From the NCBI RefSeq assembly GCF_025200925.1, contig NZ_CP104174.1:6820001-6884000 (forward strand): a DNA stretch of 64,000 bases, read 5' to 3'. The position numbers and the translations under genes are program-made. The notes beneath the pieces are model-generated. The model was not told the origin of the DNA and made no database searches. It saw nothing but the letters and a program-made list of their open reading frames with translations. The DNA is from Bradyrhizobium sp. CB1015 (GTDB taxonomy: Bacteria > Pseudomonadota > Alphaproteobacteria > Rhizobiales > Xanthobacteraceae). Each line of letters starts with the position of its first letter. The stretch's first letter is position 1. Shown here piece after piece: positions 26,736-34,156 of this stretch.

Positions 26736-28040
26736 TTAACCGGCAGCCGTTGCTTCGTCCGATAGAATCGCACCGAGCGTTGCGATGCCGAGCGCAAATC
26801 CGGCCTGCCGCATGACCACGGTGACCGCCGAGGCCATACCCGTTTGGTCCGGAGGCACCAACGCAACGACGGCGCTCGACAGTTGCGGATGCGCGAGGAC
26901 TGCGCCAATCCCGGTCAACAGCATACCGGTTGCCGCCGCAGCGAGAGCGACTTGCAGGTTCGGGAGCCAGCCGCTCGCCGCCAGTACCAGAATGAGATCG
27001 CCTGCCAGCATCGCCAGCATCGCCGTCGCGAACAGCCGGCGCCAGCCCCAGCGTGTTGCCAGGCGAGCACCATAGGGCGGCAGCAGAAGCATCGGCAACG
27101 TCGCGAAGAGCATTGCGAAGCCAACGGACGGGCCTGCCCAGCCGAACGCTGCGCTCAGGAACGGAGGCAGATAAACGAGAACCGCCCAGTAGCCAACGGA
27201 AACAGCAATCAGCAGCGAGGAAATGCCGACCATGACCGGCCGCATGAACACAGCGGGGTCGAAAATCGGCACTGGCCGGCGCCGCTGCTGCATCACGAAG
27301 ATGGCGAGCAGACACGCGCTCAGCCCGAGGCCCGCTGCGATCCGGGCCGGCATTGCACCTCCCCTCAGCAGGCTCTCGATCGCAAGACCAAGCGCAAACG
27401 TGAGAAGCACGACGCCGCTCCAGTCCAGCGGGCGGCCGGCAGGATCACGCGATTCTGCGACCAGCCGCGGAACGGCCAAAAGCGTGAGCAGACAAAGCGG
27501 GATATTGGCCAGGAAGATCCAGCGCCATCCGAACCAGGCCGAGACAAGTCCCCCGAGCGCTGGTCCGAGCGCCATGGCGATGCCTGAGAGCACGCCCATG
27601 AACGCGAAGGCACGGGCGCGCTCGTCAGGCCGGGCATAGGCATTCGCAAGCAGCGCAATGCCTCCCGTGATAACGAACGCCGCGCCAAGGCCTTGAATGG
27701 CACGCGCGGTCCACAGCATCGGACCGCCCGCCGCGAAGCCGCAAATGATCGATCCGACCAGGAACACGACGTTGCCGCCAAGCAGAGCGCGTCGGCGCCC
27801 ATACTTGTCGGCCAGCGCGCCCGCAGCGAGCAGCCCACCGGTAAATGCCAGACTATAGGCATCCATCACCCAGGCATAGGCAGCGCCGCCGAAACCGAGT
27901 TCGGCGGCCATGGCCGGCATCGCGACAACGACCGCGGTTACGTCGAATTGCGTCAGAAAGGCCGCGATGCCGAGCACCATCGCTGGCAACAGGTCGGGCC
28001 AACGGCTAGGGGACTGCATATCCGGTTCGGGCGTGATCAT
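26736..28040 (-). CDS. MFS transporter, 14-TM drug:proton antiporter type (EmrB/QacA-like)
   Basis: A 434-aa integral membrane protein with about 12-14 hydrophobic helices. FLTQFDVTAVVVAMPAMAAELG at the first helix, GALADKYGRRRALLGG as the loop motif A, and GIAMALGPALGGLVSAWFGWRW as motif C of drug exporters. ATG 28040 is chosen; MQSPSR a few residues on is an alternative. It is divergent from a LysR-type regulator gene with palindromes between them, suggesting that the regulator controls it. Confidence 0.85.
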   Translation of the reverse strand: MITPEPDMQSPSRWPDLLPAMVLGIAAFLTQFDVTAVVVAMPAMAAELGFGGAAYAWVMDAYSLAFTGGLLAAGALADKYGRRRALLGGNVVFLVGSIICGFAAGGPMLWTARAIQGLGAAFVITGGIALLANAYARPDERARAFAFMGVLSGIAMALGPALGGLVSAWFGWRWIFLANIPLCLLTLLAVPRLVAESRDPAGRPLDWSGVVLLTFALGLAIESLLRGGAMPARIAAGLGLSACLLAIFVMQQRRRPVPIFDPAVFMRPVMVGISSLLIAVSVGYWAVLVYLPPFLSAAFGWAGPSVGFAMLFATLPMLLLPPYGARLATRWGWRRLFATAMLAMLAGDLILVLAASGWLPNLQVALAAAATGMLLTGIGAVLAHPQLSSAVVALVPPDQTGMASAVTVVMRQAGFALGIATLGAILSDEATAAG

Positions 28041-28100
28041 CGTTGTCCCATCGTGAAAGCGTCTGGCACCGATATGCCTGCCGGGGCGAGGCCCGCGCCA

Positions 28101-28154
28101 ATGCAATGCATTCACATCGGCATGAAAATGTTTCATGATGATGCAATGCGTTCA
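28101..28154. promoter_or_regulatory. Operator-like repeats between MFS and LysR genes
   Basis: A palindrome CATGAAA-atg-TTTCATG lies at 28121-28137. It is bracketed by the direct repeat atgcaatgcattca (28101-28114) and atgcaatgcgttca (28141-28154, 13 of 14 identical). These fit binding sites of a LysR-type regulator that controls itself and the divergent pump. Confidence 0.5.
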
Positions 28155-29064
28155 TTTCCTCCCTTCGACGGGCTGATTGCGTTCGAGGCAGCGTTGAGAC
28201 ATGCGAGCGTCACGCGCGCCTCCGCGGAGCTCGGGCTCACGCAGAGCGCGGTCAGCCATCGGCTCCGCAAGCTCGAGAACTTCGTCGGGACGCCCCTCCT
28301 CATTCGGCAGCCGAGCGGCTTGTGTGCCACACCCGCCGGTATTGCCCTCTCGAACGAGTTGGCCGGTTTGCTCGACAGGATGGCGGATTTTCGTGCGCTT
28401 TGTCGCGCCGCAGCTCCACCACCGGCCTTGAAAGTCGGCGTCGGTGCAGCACTTGCCGACTATTGGCTCGTGCGCCGCTTGCCCGATTTTGCGCAGACGC
28501 ATCCCGGCATACCGGTTGAGCTGGCCGTACGTGAGGCCGACGCTCACGCGAGGTCGACCGATCTGACGTCGCGGTGGTGTGGCAACCAGCAGCGGGCTTG
28601 AGGCCACGCAGCGTTTGCTCTTTCGCGAGCATGTTTACCCCGTCTGCCACCCACGCCTGCTGCCCGGTCAGCAGCCGCTGACCGACGTGACGCGCCTCAA
28701 ATCCCTGCCGCTCCTGCACAAGGGCCGGACCGGCGAAGACCGTGGGGTCGAATGGTCATGGACCTCCTGGTTCGAACGATTGGGCCTCGGCCGCCCGCCA
28801 CCCGCCGAGATACGTTTTGCAACGATAGCCACCGCCATAGCCGCGGCCCTGGCCGGCAACGGGATCGTGCTCGCGCGTTCGCTGCTGGTCCAGGATGCCC
28901 TGAAGGACGGCAGGCTGGTACGGGTGCTTCCGCAATCCTGGGACTTGCCGTCGAGCAAGGCTCAAATCGTGCGCTGGCCCGCGGCAATGGCCAAAGACCC
29001 CCGCGTGAAGGCGTTTGTCCGCTGGATATTGCAAATTCCGAAGATTCCGAGCGATAAGCCGTAG
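28146..29064 (+). pseudogene. LysR-family regulator with two frameshifts
   Basis: Begins MRSFPPFDGLIAFEAALRHA (ATG 28146; ATG 28122 also in frame) with a LysR helix-turn-helix (SVTRASAELGLTQSAVSHRL, LENFVGTPLLIR), GcvA-like. After ...ARSTDL the frame must shift to read DVAVVWQPAAG, then shift again to read LEATQRLLFREHVYPVCHPRLL and the rest of the effector domain, which ends at 29064. One missing G near 28565 and one in the run at 28594-28596 restore a normal protein of about 306 aa. So either a recent pseudogene or two consensus errors. Confidence 0.75.
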
Positions 29065-29070
29065 CGGATG

Positions 29071-29092
29071 AGCCGGGAACCTTTTCCCGGCT
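29071..29092 (+). terminator. Hairpin after the LysR gene
   Basis: AGCCGGGA followed, after a short loop rich in T, by TCCCGGCT, immediately after the stop at 29064. No trailing T-run. Confidence 0.45.
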
Positions 29093-29192
29093 GCCGCGTT
29101 GGAGGCTCGTGGCATTGAGATGCAGCGACAGGTGTATGGGCCCCGGCACGCGAGCACGTCTGCCGGGGTCGTCTTTTGCGTGAGGCAGGGCG

Positions 29193-29465
29193 ATGGGGGA
29201 CGTGGTCGGGGATTCCAAGGTCGATTTCGGCGCACCGGCGGTGCTGCATAAATGGCCATCACTTGCCAATCAGCGTCAGCCTGATCGAGAGCCCTACCAG
29301 GTCATCCAAGGCACGCTCGACGATTGCATCTCGGCTTTCATGCAGAAGCCGGCGACGACCCGGCACCTCTACGAGATCCGCACCGCGGCGCAGCCGCCGC
29401 TCGTCACCGAAATCCTCTCCCCCGAGCACGTCCTCGAGCTGTCGCGCTTGAGAGAATTTCTCTGA
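29193..29465 (+). CDS. Hypothetical protein
   Basis: A 90-aa soluble protein (MGDVVGDSKVDFGAPAVLHK...LSPEHVLELSRLREFL), no signal or membrane segment. It contains YQVIQGTLDDCISAFMQKPATTRHLYEI, which looks like an alpha/beta fold. ATG 29193 is preceded by gaggcagg. I do not recognise the family. Confidence 0.55.
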   Translation: MGDVVGDSKVDFGAPAVLHKWPSLANQRQPDREPYQVIQGTLDDCISAFMQKPATTRHLYEIRTAAQPPLVTEILSPEHVLELSRLREFL

Positions 29466-29550
29466 CGGCGTTCACAAGCGCGCGAGTAGGAACCTTCTTG
29501 CGGTTCTTCCCGTTGTCAGGGATCGGAAGCAAGAACGTGAGCGCCTCGAG

Positions 29551-29856
29551 ATGCTTGACGCCGGCGTACTATCACCGATCGTGCCTTACGGAGCGGACCA
29601 GACCTTGTTCGTGGTGGTCGATCGCCGCGACGAGGCGACCGAAATCCGCATCGAGCGCAGCGATCTCGACGCAACGATCGGCGAGCTGGTCGCCGGCTGC
29701 TTCAACGATCCGGTCAAGGTGATCTCGTTCAACACGCTCGAGCATTGGATGAAGGATATCTCGAGCGACGTCGCCGGCGAGATTCGTGCGCGCTGCGACC
29801 TCTATGGAATAGAGCTCCCCGATTATCTCAGCGACTTCATCGAAAGCCATTCCTGA
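29551..29856 (+). CDS. Hypothetical protein
   Basis: A 101-aa acidic soluble protein with FVVVDRRDEATEIRIERSDLDAT, FNDPVKVISFNTLEHWMKDIS and a C-terminal CDLYGIELPDYLSDFIE. No function is recognised. The ribosome site of ATG 29551 is poor. The frame stays open upstream back to a TGA near 29450 and there reads like protein (VVRDRKQERERLE), but contains no ATG, GTG or TTG, so the true start may lie across a frameshift. Confidence 0.55.
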   Translation: MLDAGVLSPIVPYGADQTLFVVVDRRDEATEIRIERSDLDATIGELVAGCFNDPVKVISFNTLEHWMKDISSDVAGEIRARCDLYGIELPDYLSDFIESHS

Positions 29857-29910
29857 AGCACATTGCGATTTGCGTGCGGGGGAATGCTGTGGGAGGTTGG
29901 AGCGCAGGAC

Positions 29911-30066
29911 TCAGTTGCGGCGGTGCTTGCCGGCGATGACCTCGATCTCGCGGCGGCGTTCGCCCGCGAAGGTCAGCAGCTTTTCGATCGTCAGCGTATC
30001 CGTGATCCGTTTGGCGAGCCGCTCGGCGCGCGCAGCCTGATCTTCGAGATGCTGGATCGTGTTCAA
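29911..30066 (-). CDS. Small helical hypothetical protein (51 aa)
   Basis: Starts at TTG 30066, with GGGGAG 7 bases upstream. The product is a single charged amphipathic region ([39 protein letters not shown], ending AGKHRRN), likely a coiled coil. The style matches small Bradyrhizobium proteins. The strong ribosome site and regular heptads favour a real gene over the longer open frame on the other strand, which has a protein-unlike composition. Confidence 0.55.
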   Translation of the reverse strand: MNTIQHLEDQAARAERLAKRITDTLTIEKLLTFAGERRREIEVIAGKHRRN

Positions 30067-30169
30067 GCCCCGTCTCCCCAAAAGCCCCGAATTGCGTGGG
30101 CAGCCATGGTGCTTGAGAAGCCGCTAACAGCCGGTTAAGCGCGCCGCATCTGTCGCGACCCCTGGCGCC

Positions 30170-30688
30170 CTATCGCACGACCTCGAGCCTGACATTGGTG
30201 ATGCCCTTGTCGACCATGCCGAGCGCCTCGGCGGCGGAAGGCGAGATGTCGACCACGCGTCCGCGCACGAAGGGCCCGCGATCGTTGACCCTGACCGTGA
30301 CGAAACGGCCGGAGGAGGTCTCGGTGACGCGCAGCTTGGTGCCGAACGGCAGGGTGGGATGCGCCGCGGTCAATTCGTTCTTGTCGAACTTCTCGCCGCT
30401 CGCGGTCTCCGTATCCGAATAGAAGCTGGCGACGCCGTGCGAAGCCGTGTGCCTCGCTCCACCATCGGAGCTGCGCGCCCGGCTGATCGGGCGTGGATGC
30501 AGCGCCGCCACCCGGTGCGGGCGCTCCACCGCGGCTTGCCGGGTTGTTCCGGCGAGATCGGCTTTCTGACGGCCGACCGGCGATTGCGCGCAGGCGGCGA
30601 GCGATGCAGCCCCCAGGACCGCGAGCAAAAGCCGGCTCGAGCTTGCCAGCGACATCCGGGCAGTTTCGGCACTTGCAATGCGAGACAT
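30170..30688 (-). CDS. RlpA-family septal ring lytic transglycosylase-like lipoprotein
   Basis: A 172-aa protein from ATG 30688 (MSRIASAETARM), with GGAGG 7 bases upstream. The signal ends in the lipobox LAAC, so it is a lipoprotein. A basic linker is followed by a complete RlpA double-psi barrel: HGVASFYSDTETASGEKFD, LTAAHPTLPFGTKLRV, VRVNDRGPFVRGRVVDISPSAAEAL. The catalytic-type Glu (SGEKF) and Asp (NDRGP) of RlpA are present, unlike the shorter paralogue at 7046-7360. It has no SPOR domain, so septal targeting is uncertain. Confidence 0.85.
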   Translation of the reverse strand: MSRIASAETARMSLASSSRLLLAVLGAASLAACAQSPVGRQKADLAGTTRQAAVERPHRVAALHPRPISRARSSDGGARHTASHGVASFYSDTETASGEKFDKNELTAAHPTLPFGTKLRVTETSSGRFVTVRVNDRGPFVRGRVVDISPSAAEALGMVDKGITNVRLEVVR

Positions 30689-30881
30689 GATGCGCCCTCC
30701 GAACAACCGCAAGTTTCGGTGGGCAATGAGGGCAGAACCTTGACGGAACAAAAGCGGCTCTGGGGCCGCGGCCGTTTCGCGCCAGCTGTGACGATTCCAC
30801 CACAGTGACCTGAATCGGGACAGACGACCCCTTTAAGGCGCGATGAAATGAGGCTTGATCGCGCAACGACGGAGGTGCGCT

Positions 30882-31044
30882 CCCTCTCCCGCTTGCGGGA
30901 GAGGGTTGGGGAGAGGGTTGGGGGGGGTGCTTCCGCAATGGGACAATCCCAGGAGGAGAAAGCCTCACCCGCGCCGGAGCCTGTCATCGGGCGCGCCTTT
31001 GGCGCGACCCGGTGGGCGCGACCTCTCCCGCAAGCGGGAGAGGT
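30882..31044. repeat. REP-bracketed intergenic element
   Basis: Bracketed by the same palindrome in both orientations: ccctctcccgcttgcgggag at 30882 and acctctcccgcaagcgggag at 31021. The interior has no ORF of note. A related unit lies at 57574-57697. It occupies the space between the RlpA and malic enzyme genes. Confidence 0.65.
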
Positions 31045-31105
31045 GAACGAGCCAGCGCCTGACCGGACTTTCGTTCCGGCGCCGCTCAACTATCGGCCTG
31101 GTAGC

Positions 31106-32758
31106 TCAGTACGTCGGCTCGTACATCTGCGACTGGACCAGGGCCCTCACGTCATTGGGCGCGGGTCCGTCTGCCAGCCCGCGCTGATAGGCCACGTCCG
31201 CGACCGCCGCCGCGATGCGGACCGAGACCTCGCGGATGCGCGGCAGTGCCGGATAGAGGCTGCCCTGTGCGAGGTCCTCCTTGCCGACGCAATCGGCGAG
31301 CGCATGGGCCGCCGCCATGAACATCTCGTCGGTCACGAGGCGCGAGCGGCTGGCGATGACGCCGAGGCCGACGCCCGGGAAGATGTAGGAATTGTTGCCC
31401 TGGCGCGGCACGAAGCTGCGGCCGTTGAGCTTGACCGGATCGTACGGGCTGCCGCAGGCGAACAGCGCGCGTCCCTCCGTGTAGCGATAGGCATCCTCCG
31501 CCGAGCATTCCGCCTTGGAGGTCGGGTTGGAGAGCGCGAACACGATCGGCTGCTCGTTGAGCTCCGCCATCGCCTTGAGCACATCGGGCGTGAAAGCGCC
31601 GCCGACCGCGGCGACGCCAATGATTGCCGTCGGCTTCAATGTCTTGATCGCGGTGAGGAAGTCGGCGATCGGCGCCTGGTCAGTGTGCGCATAGCGCAGC
31701 TTGTGGCCATGCAGACCCTCGCGCCCCGCAACGACGAGACCGCGGGAATCCACCAGCCAGTTGCGGGAAAGCGCATCCGCCTCGGATGCCCCCTCCGCCA
31801 TCATGGCGGAGACCACGAGATCGGCGATGCCGGTCGCCGCCTCGCCCGCGCCGAGGAACAGGATCTTCTGATCCTTCAGCTTGCCGCCGGAGACGCGCAA
31901 GGCCGAGAACAGGCCGGCGAGCGCCACCGCCGCGGTGCCCTGGATGTCGTCATTGAAGACGCAGGCCTCGTCGCGATATTTGTGCAGCAGCTTGAACGCC
32001 GAATGATTGGCGAAGTCCTCGAACTGGATCAGCACGCCCGGAAAGGTTTTGCGCGCAGCGACCATGAACTCGTCGACGAAGCTGTCATAGGCCTCGCCCG
32101 TCAGCCGCCGCTCGCGCAGGCCGAGATAATAGGGATCGCTCAACAGCTCTTCGTTGTTGGTGCCGACATCGAGCACGATCGGCAGGCACGCTTCCGGATG
32201 CACGCCCGCGCAGGCGGAATAGAGCGACAGCTTGCCGACGGGGATACCCATGCCGTTGGCACCGAGATCGCCAAGTCCCAAAATGCGCTCGCCGTCGGTG
32301 ACGACGATCAGCCTGGCCTGGTAGGGCCAGTTCTTCAGGATCTCGGCGATCTGGCCGCGGTCGCGCGAGGAGATGAACATGCCGCGCGGCCGCTGGAAGA
32401 TCAGGCCGTATTTCTGGCAGGCAAGCCCGACCGTCGGCGTGTAGATGATCGGCTGGATCTCGTCGATATTGTCGACGACGACGCGGAAGAACAGCGCCTC
32501 GTTGCGGTCATGCAGCGCGTTCAGGGCGACGTATTTTTCCAGATCCGTCGGCAGCGTGCGCAGATTTGTGAGCACGCGCTGAGCCTGCGTCTCCATCGTC
32601 AGCACGCAGGGCGGCAACAGGCCGCGCAGGCCGAGCGTGGCGCGCTCCGCTTCCGTGAAGGCGGTGCCCTTGTTGAGCAGGGGATCGCGCAGCAGCGTCA
32701 TGCCTTGCTGCGGATTGGACGACGTCGGTTGGGCAACGACCCGGGCAGGTCTATTCAC
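31106..32758 (-). CDS. NAD-dependent malic enzyme
   Basis: A 550-aa enzyme, oxidative decarboxylation of malate to pyruvate, feeding acetyl-CoA formation from C4 acids. TPTVGLACQKYGLIFQRPRGMFIS and VVTDGERILGLGDLGANGMGIPVGKLSLY in the malic domain, FEDFANHSAFKLLHKY and FNDDIQGTAAVALAGL at the metal site, and FLGAGEAATGIADLVV as the NAD Rossmann loop. GTG 32758 is chosen (MNRPARVVAQPTS) since it gives the usual length and has GGGGGAA upstream; longer starts add an atypical extension. Confidence 0.92.
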   Translation of the reverse strand: MNRPARVVAQPTSSNPQQGMTLLRDPLLNKGTAFTEAERATLGLRGLLPPCVLTMETQAQRVLTNLRTLPTDLEKYVALNALHDRNEALFFRVVVDNIDEIQPIIYTPTVGLACQKYGLIFQRPRGMFISSRDRGQIAEILKNWPYQARLIVVTDGERILGLGDLGANGMGIPVGKLSLYSACAGVHPEACLPIVLDVGTNNEELLSDPYYLGLRERRLTGEAYDSFVDEFMVAARKTFPGVLIQFEDFANHSAFKLLHKYRDEACVFNDDIQGTAAVALAGLFSALRVSGGKLKDQKILFLGAGEAATGIADLVVSAMMAEGASEADALSRNWLVDSRGLVVAGREGLHGHKLRYAHTDQAPIADFLTAIKTLKPTAIIGVAAVGGAFTPDVLKAMAELNEQPIVFALSNPTSKAECSAEDAYRYTEGRALFACGSPYDPVKLNGRSFVPRQGNNSYIFPGVGLGVIASRSRLVTDEMFMAAAHALADCVGKEDLAQGSLYPALPRIREVSVRIAAAVADVAYQRGLADGPAPNDVRALVQSQMYEPTY

Positions 32759-32926
32759 GAATTCCCCCAAGGAGTTTCTTATTGAACCGCAGCCATTGTC
32801 GGCCAGCGCTTCATTCAGATCAAGGACGGAGAGACGGAGGCGGCGATTGTGATCTCGCACCGCAGCGAGACTTGCGCAAACGACTGGCAGTTGCACGCGA
32901 AAGGTTAACGCGGCAGGAATCTAACT

Positions 32927-33036
32927 CCTCATGGTGAGGAGGCGCGTCAGCGCCGTCTCGAACCATGGAGGCCCCTACCTCACCCGCGGCCATCCTTCGA
33001 GACGCCCGCATTTCGCGGGCTCCTTCAGGATGAGGA
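32927..33036. repeat. Palindromic intergenic repeat (same unit as MITE interior)
   Basis: Two facing halves: cctcatggtgaggaggcgcg... and ...cgggctccttcaggatgagg, forming an imperfect inverted repeat. The unit matches the core of MITE-like copies 1 and 2 but lacks their terminal repeats. Lies between the malic enzyme and Bug-protein genes; no gene in this 298-bp gap. Confidence 0.65.
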
Positions 33037-33056
33037 CGCGTGATGCCGCGGCAGCG

Positions 33057-34055
33057 CTATTCCGGCTTGATGTCGGCCGCCTTCACGATCGGCCACCATT
33101 TTTCGGTCTCGGCCTTCTGGAAAACGGCCAGCGCTGCGGGGGTCTGCTGCTCCGGTGGTGGAATCTCCTGCCCCAGTTCGGCAAAGCGCTGCTTGACGGA
33201 CGCGTCGGCCAGCGCGGCGACGACGGCCGCATTGAGCTTCGCAACGATGTCCTTCGGCGTGTTCTTCGGTGCCCAGATGCCGTGCCAGTAGGAAATATAG
33301 AGCCCGGGCAGACCCGCTTCGTCGACGGTCGGCACGTCGGGCGCAGACGCAAGCCTTGTCGGCGACGTCACCGCGAACGCCTTGATCGCGCCGCTCTTGG
33401 CATGTGCCAGCGAGTTCGCCGCCTGGTCGAACATGATGTCGATCTGCCCGGCGACGAGATCGATCATGGCGGGCCCGGCACCGCGATAGGGCACGAACTG
33501 GAAGTCGGTACCGGTCTTGTCCTTGAAGAAGACCGCGGCGACATGGGCTCCTGTGCCCGCCCCGGAGGTCCCCGCAGTGGCCTTGCCGGGGTTGGCCTTC
33601 AGCCAGGCGATCAGCTCATTGAGATTGTTCGCAGCGAGCGATTTCCGGCCGACGATGAGTTGTGTGCCCATCGCGATCATCGCGACCGGCTCGAAATCAC
33701 TCACGACGTCATAAGGCAATTTGAGGACCGCGCCGTTCAGCACATGGGTGCCCCAATGGCCGATGGTGATCGTGGTGCCGTCAGGCGTCGCGCGGGCGAC
33801 GCGGGCCCCGGCAATGCTGCCGGAGGCGCCGGCAACGTTCTCGACCACGACCGTGGTGCGCAGCTCGGCGGCGATGCGCTCGGACAGAATCCGCCCCAGC
33901 GTATCGGTCGGGCCGCCCGCCGCGAACGGTACCACGAGGGTGATGGGACGCGACGGAAACGGCTGAGCGTTGGCTGGCTCGGACCAGGCCGCCGATCCCA
34001 TCAACACGCACGCGACGACCGCAATGCGACGCAATCCGGCCCACATCCCCCGCAT
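33057..34055 (-). CDS. Bug/TctC-family tripartite tricarboxylate transporter substrate-binding protein
   Basis: A 332-aa periplasmic protein. Signal LRRIAVVACVLMGSAAWSEPANAQ, then PSRPITLVVPFAAGGPTDTLGR, the Bug-family hallmark, and VENVAGASGSIAGARVA, YRGAGPAMIDLVAGQIDIMFD and YWHGIWAPKNTPKDIVAKLN. ATG 34055 has GGGAG upstream. No TctA/TctB membrane genes are adjacent, which is usual for this expanded family. The ligand is probably a small carboxylate. Confidence 0.88.
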   Translation of the reverse strand: MRGMWAGLRRIAVVACVLMGSAAWSEPANAQPFPSRPITLVVPFAAGGPTDTLGRILSERIAAELRTTVVVENVAGASGSIAGARVARATPDGTTITIGHWGTHVLNGAVLKLPYDVVSDFEPVAMIAMGTQLIVGRKSLAANNLNELIAWLKANPGKATAGTSGAGTGAHVAAVFFKDKTGTDFQFVPYRGAGPAMIDLVAGQIDIMFDQAANSLAHAKSGAIKAFAVTSPTRLASAPDVPTVDEAGLPGLYISYWHGIWAPKNTPKDIVAKLNAAVVAALADASVKQRFAELGQEIPPPEQQTPAALAVFQKAETEKWWPIVKAADIKPE

Positions 34056-34156
34056 CGGTTTCTCCCACTCTCTTTTGTCGCCCGCACATTGTCGGCGGGC
34101 CAATGCCGGAGTGAACGCTGCCGGACACGCGGAGGCAAGCCGGAATCGTCGAGCCG

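Noticed and set aside
29863..30138. 91-codon plus-strand frame
   Set aside because: Overlaps the better supported 51-codon minus-strand gene; no ribosome site and antisense-like composition.
30848..32785. 645-codon plus-strand frame opposite malic enzyme
   Set aside because: Antisense artefact running from the REP element through the malic enzyme gene.
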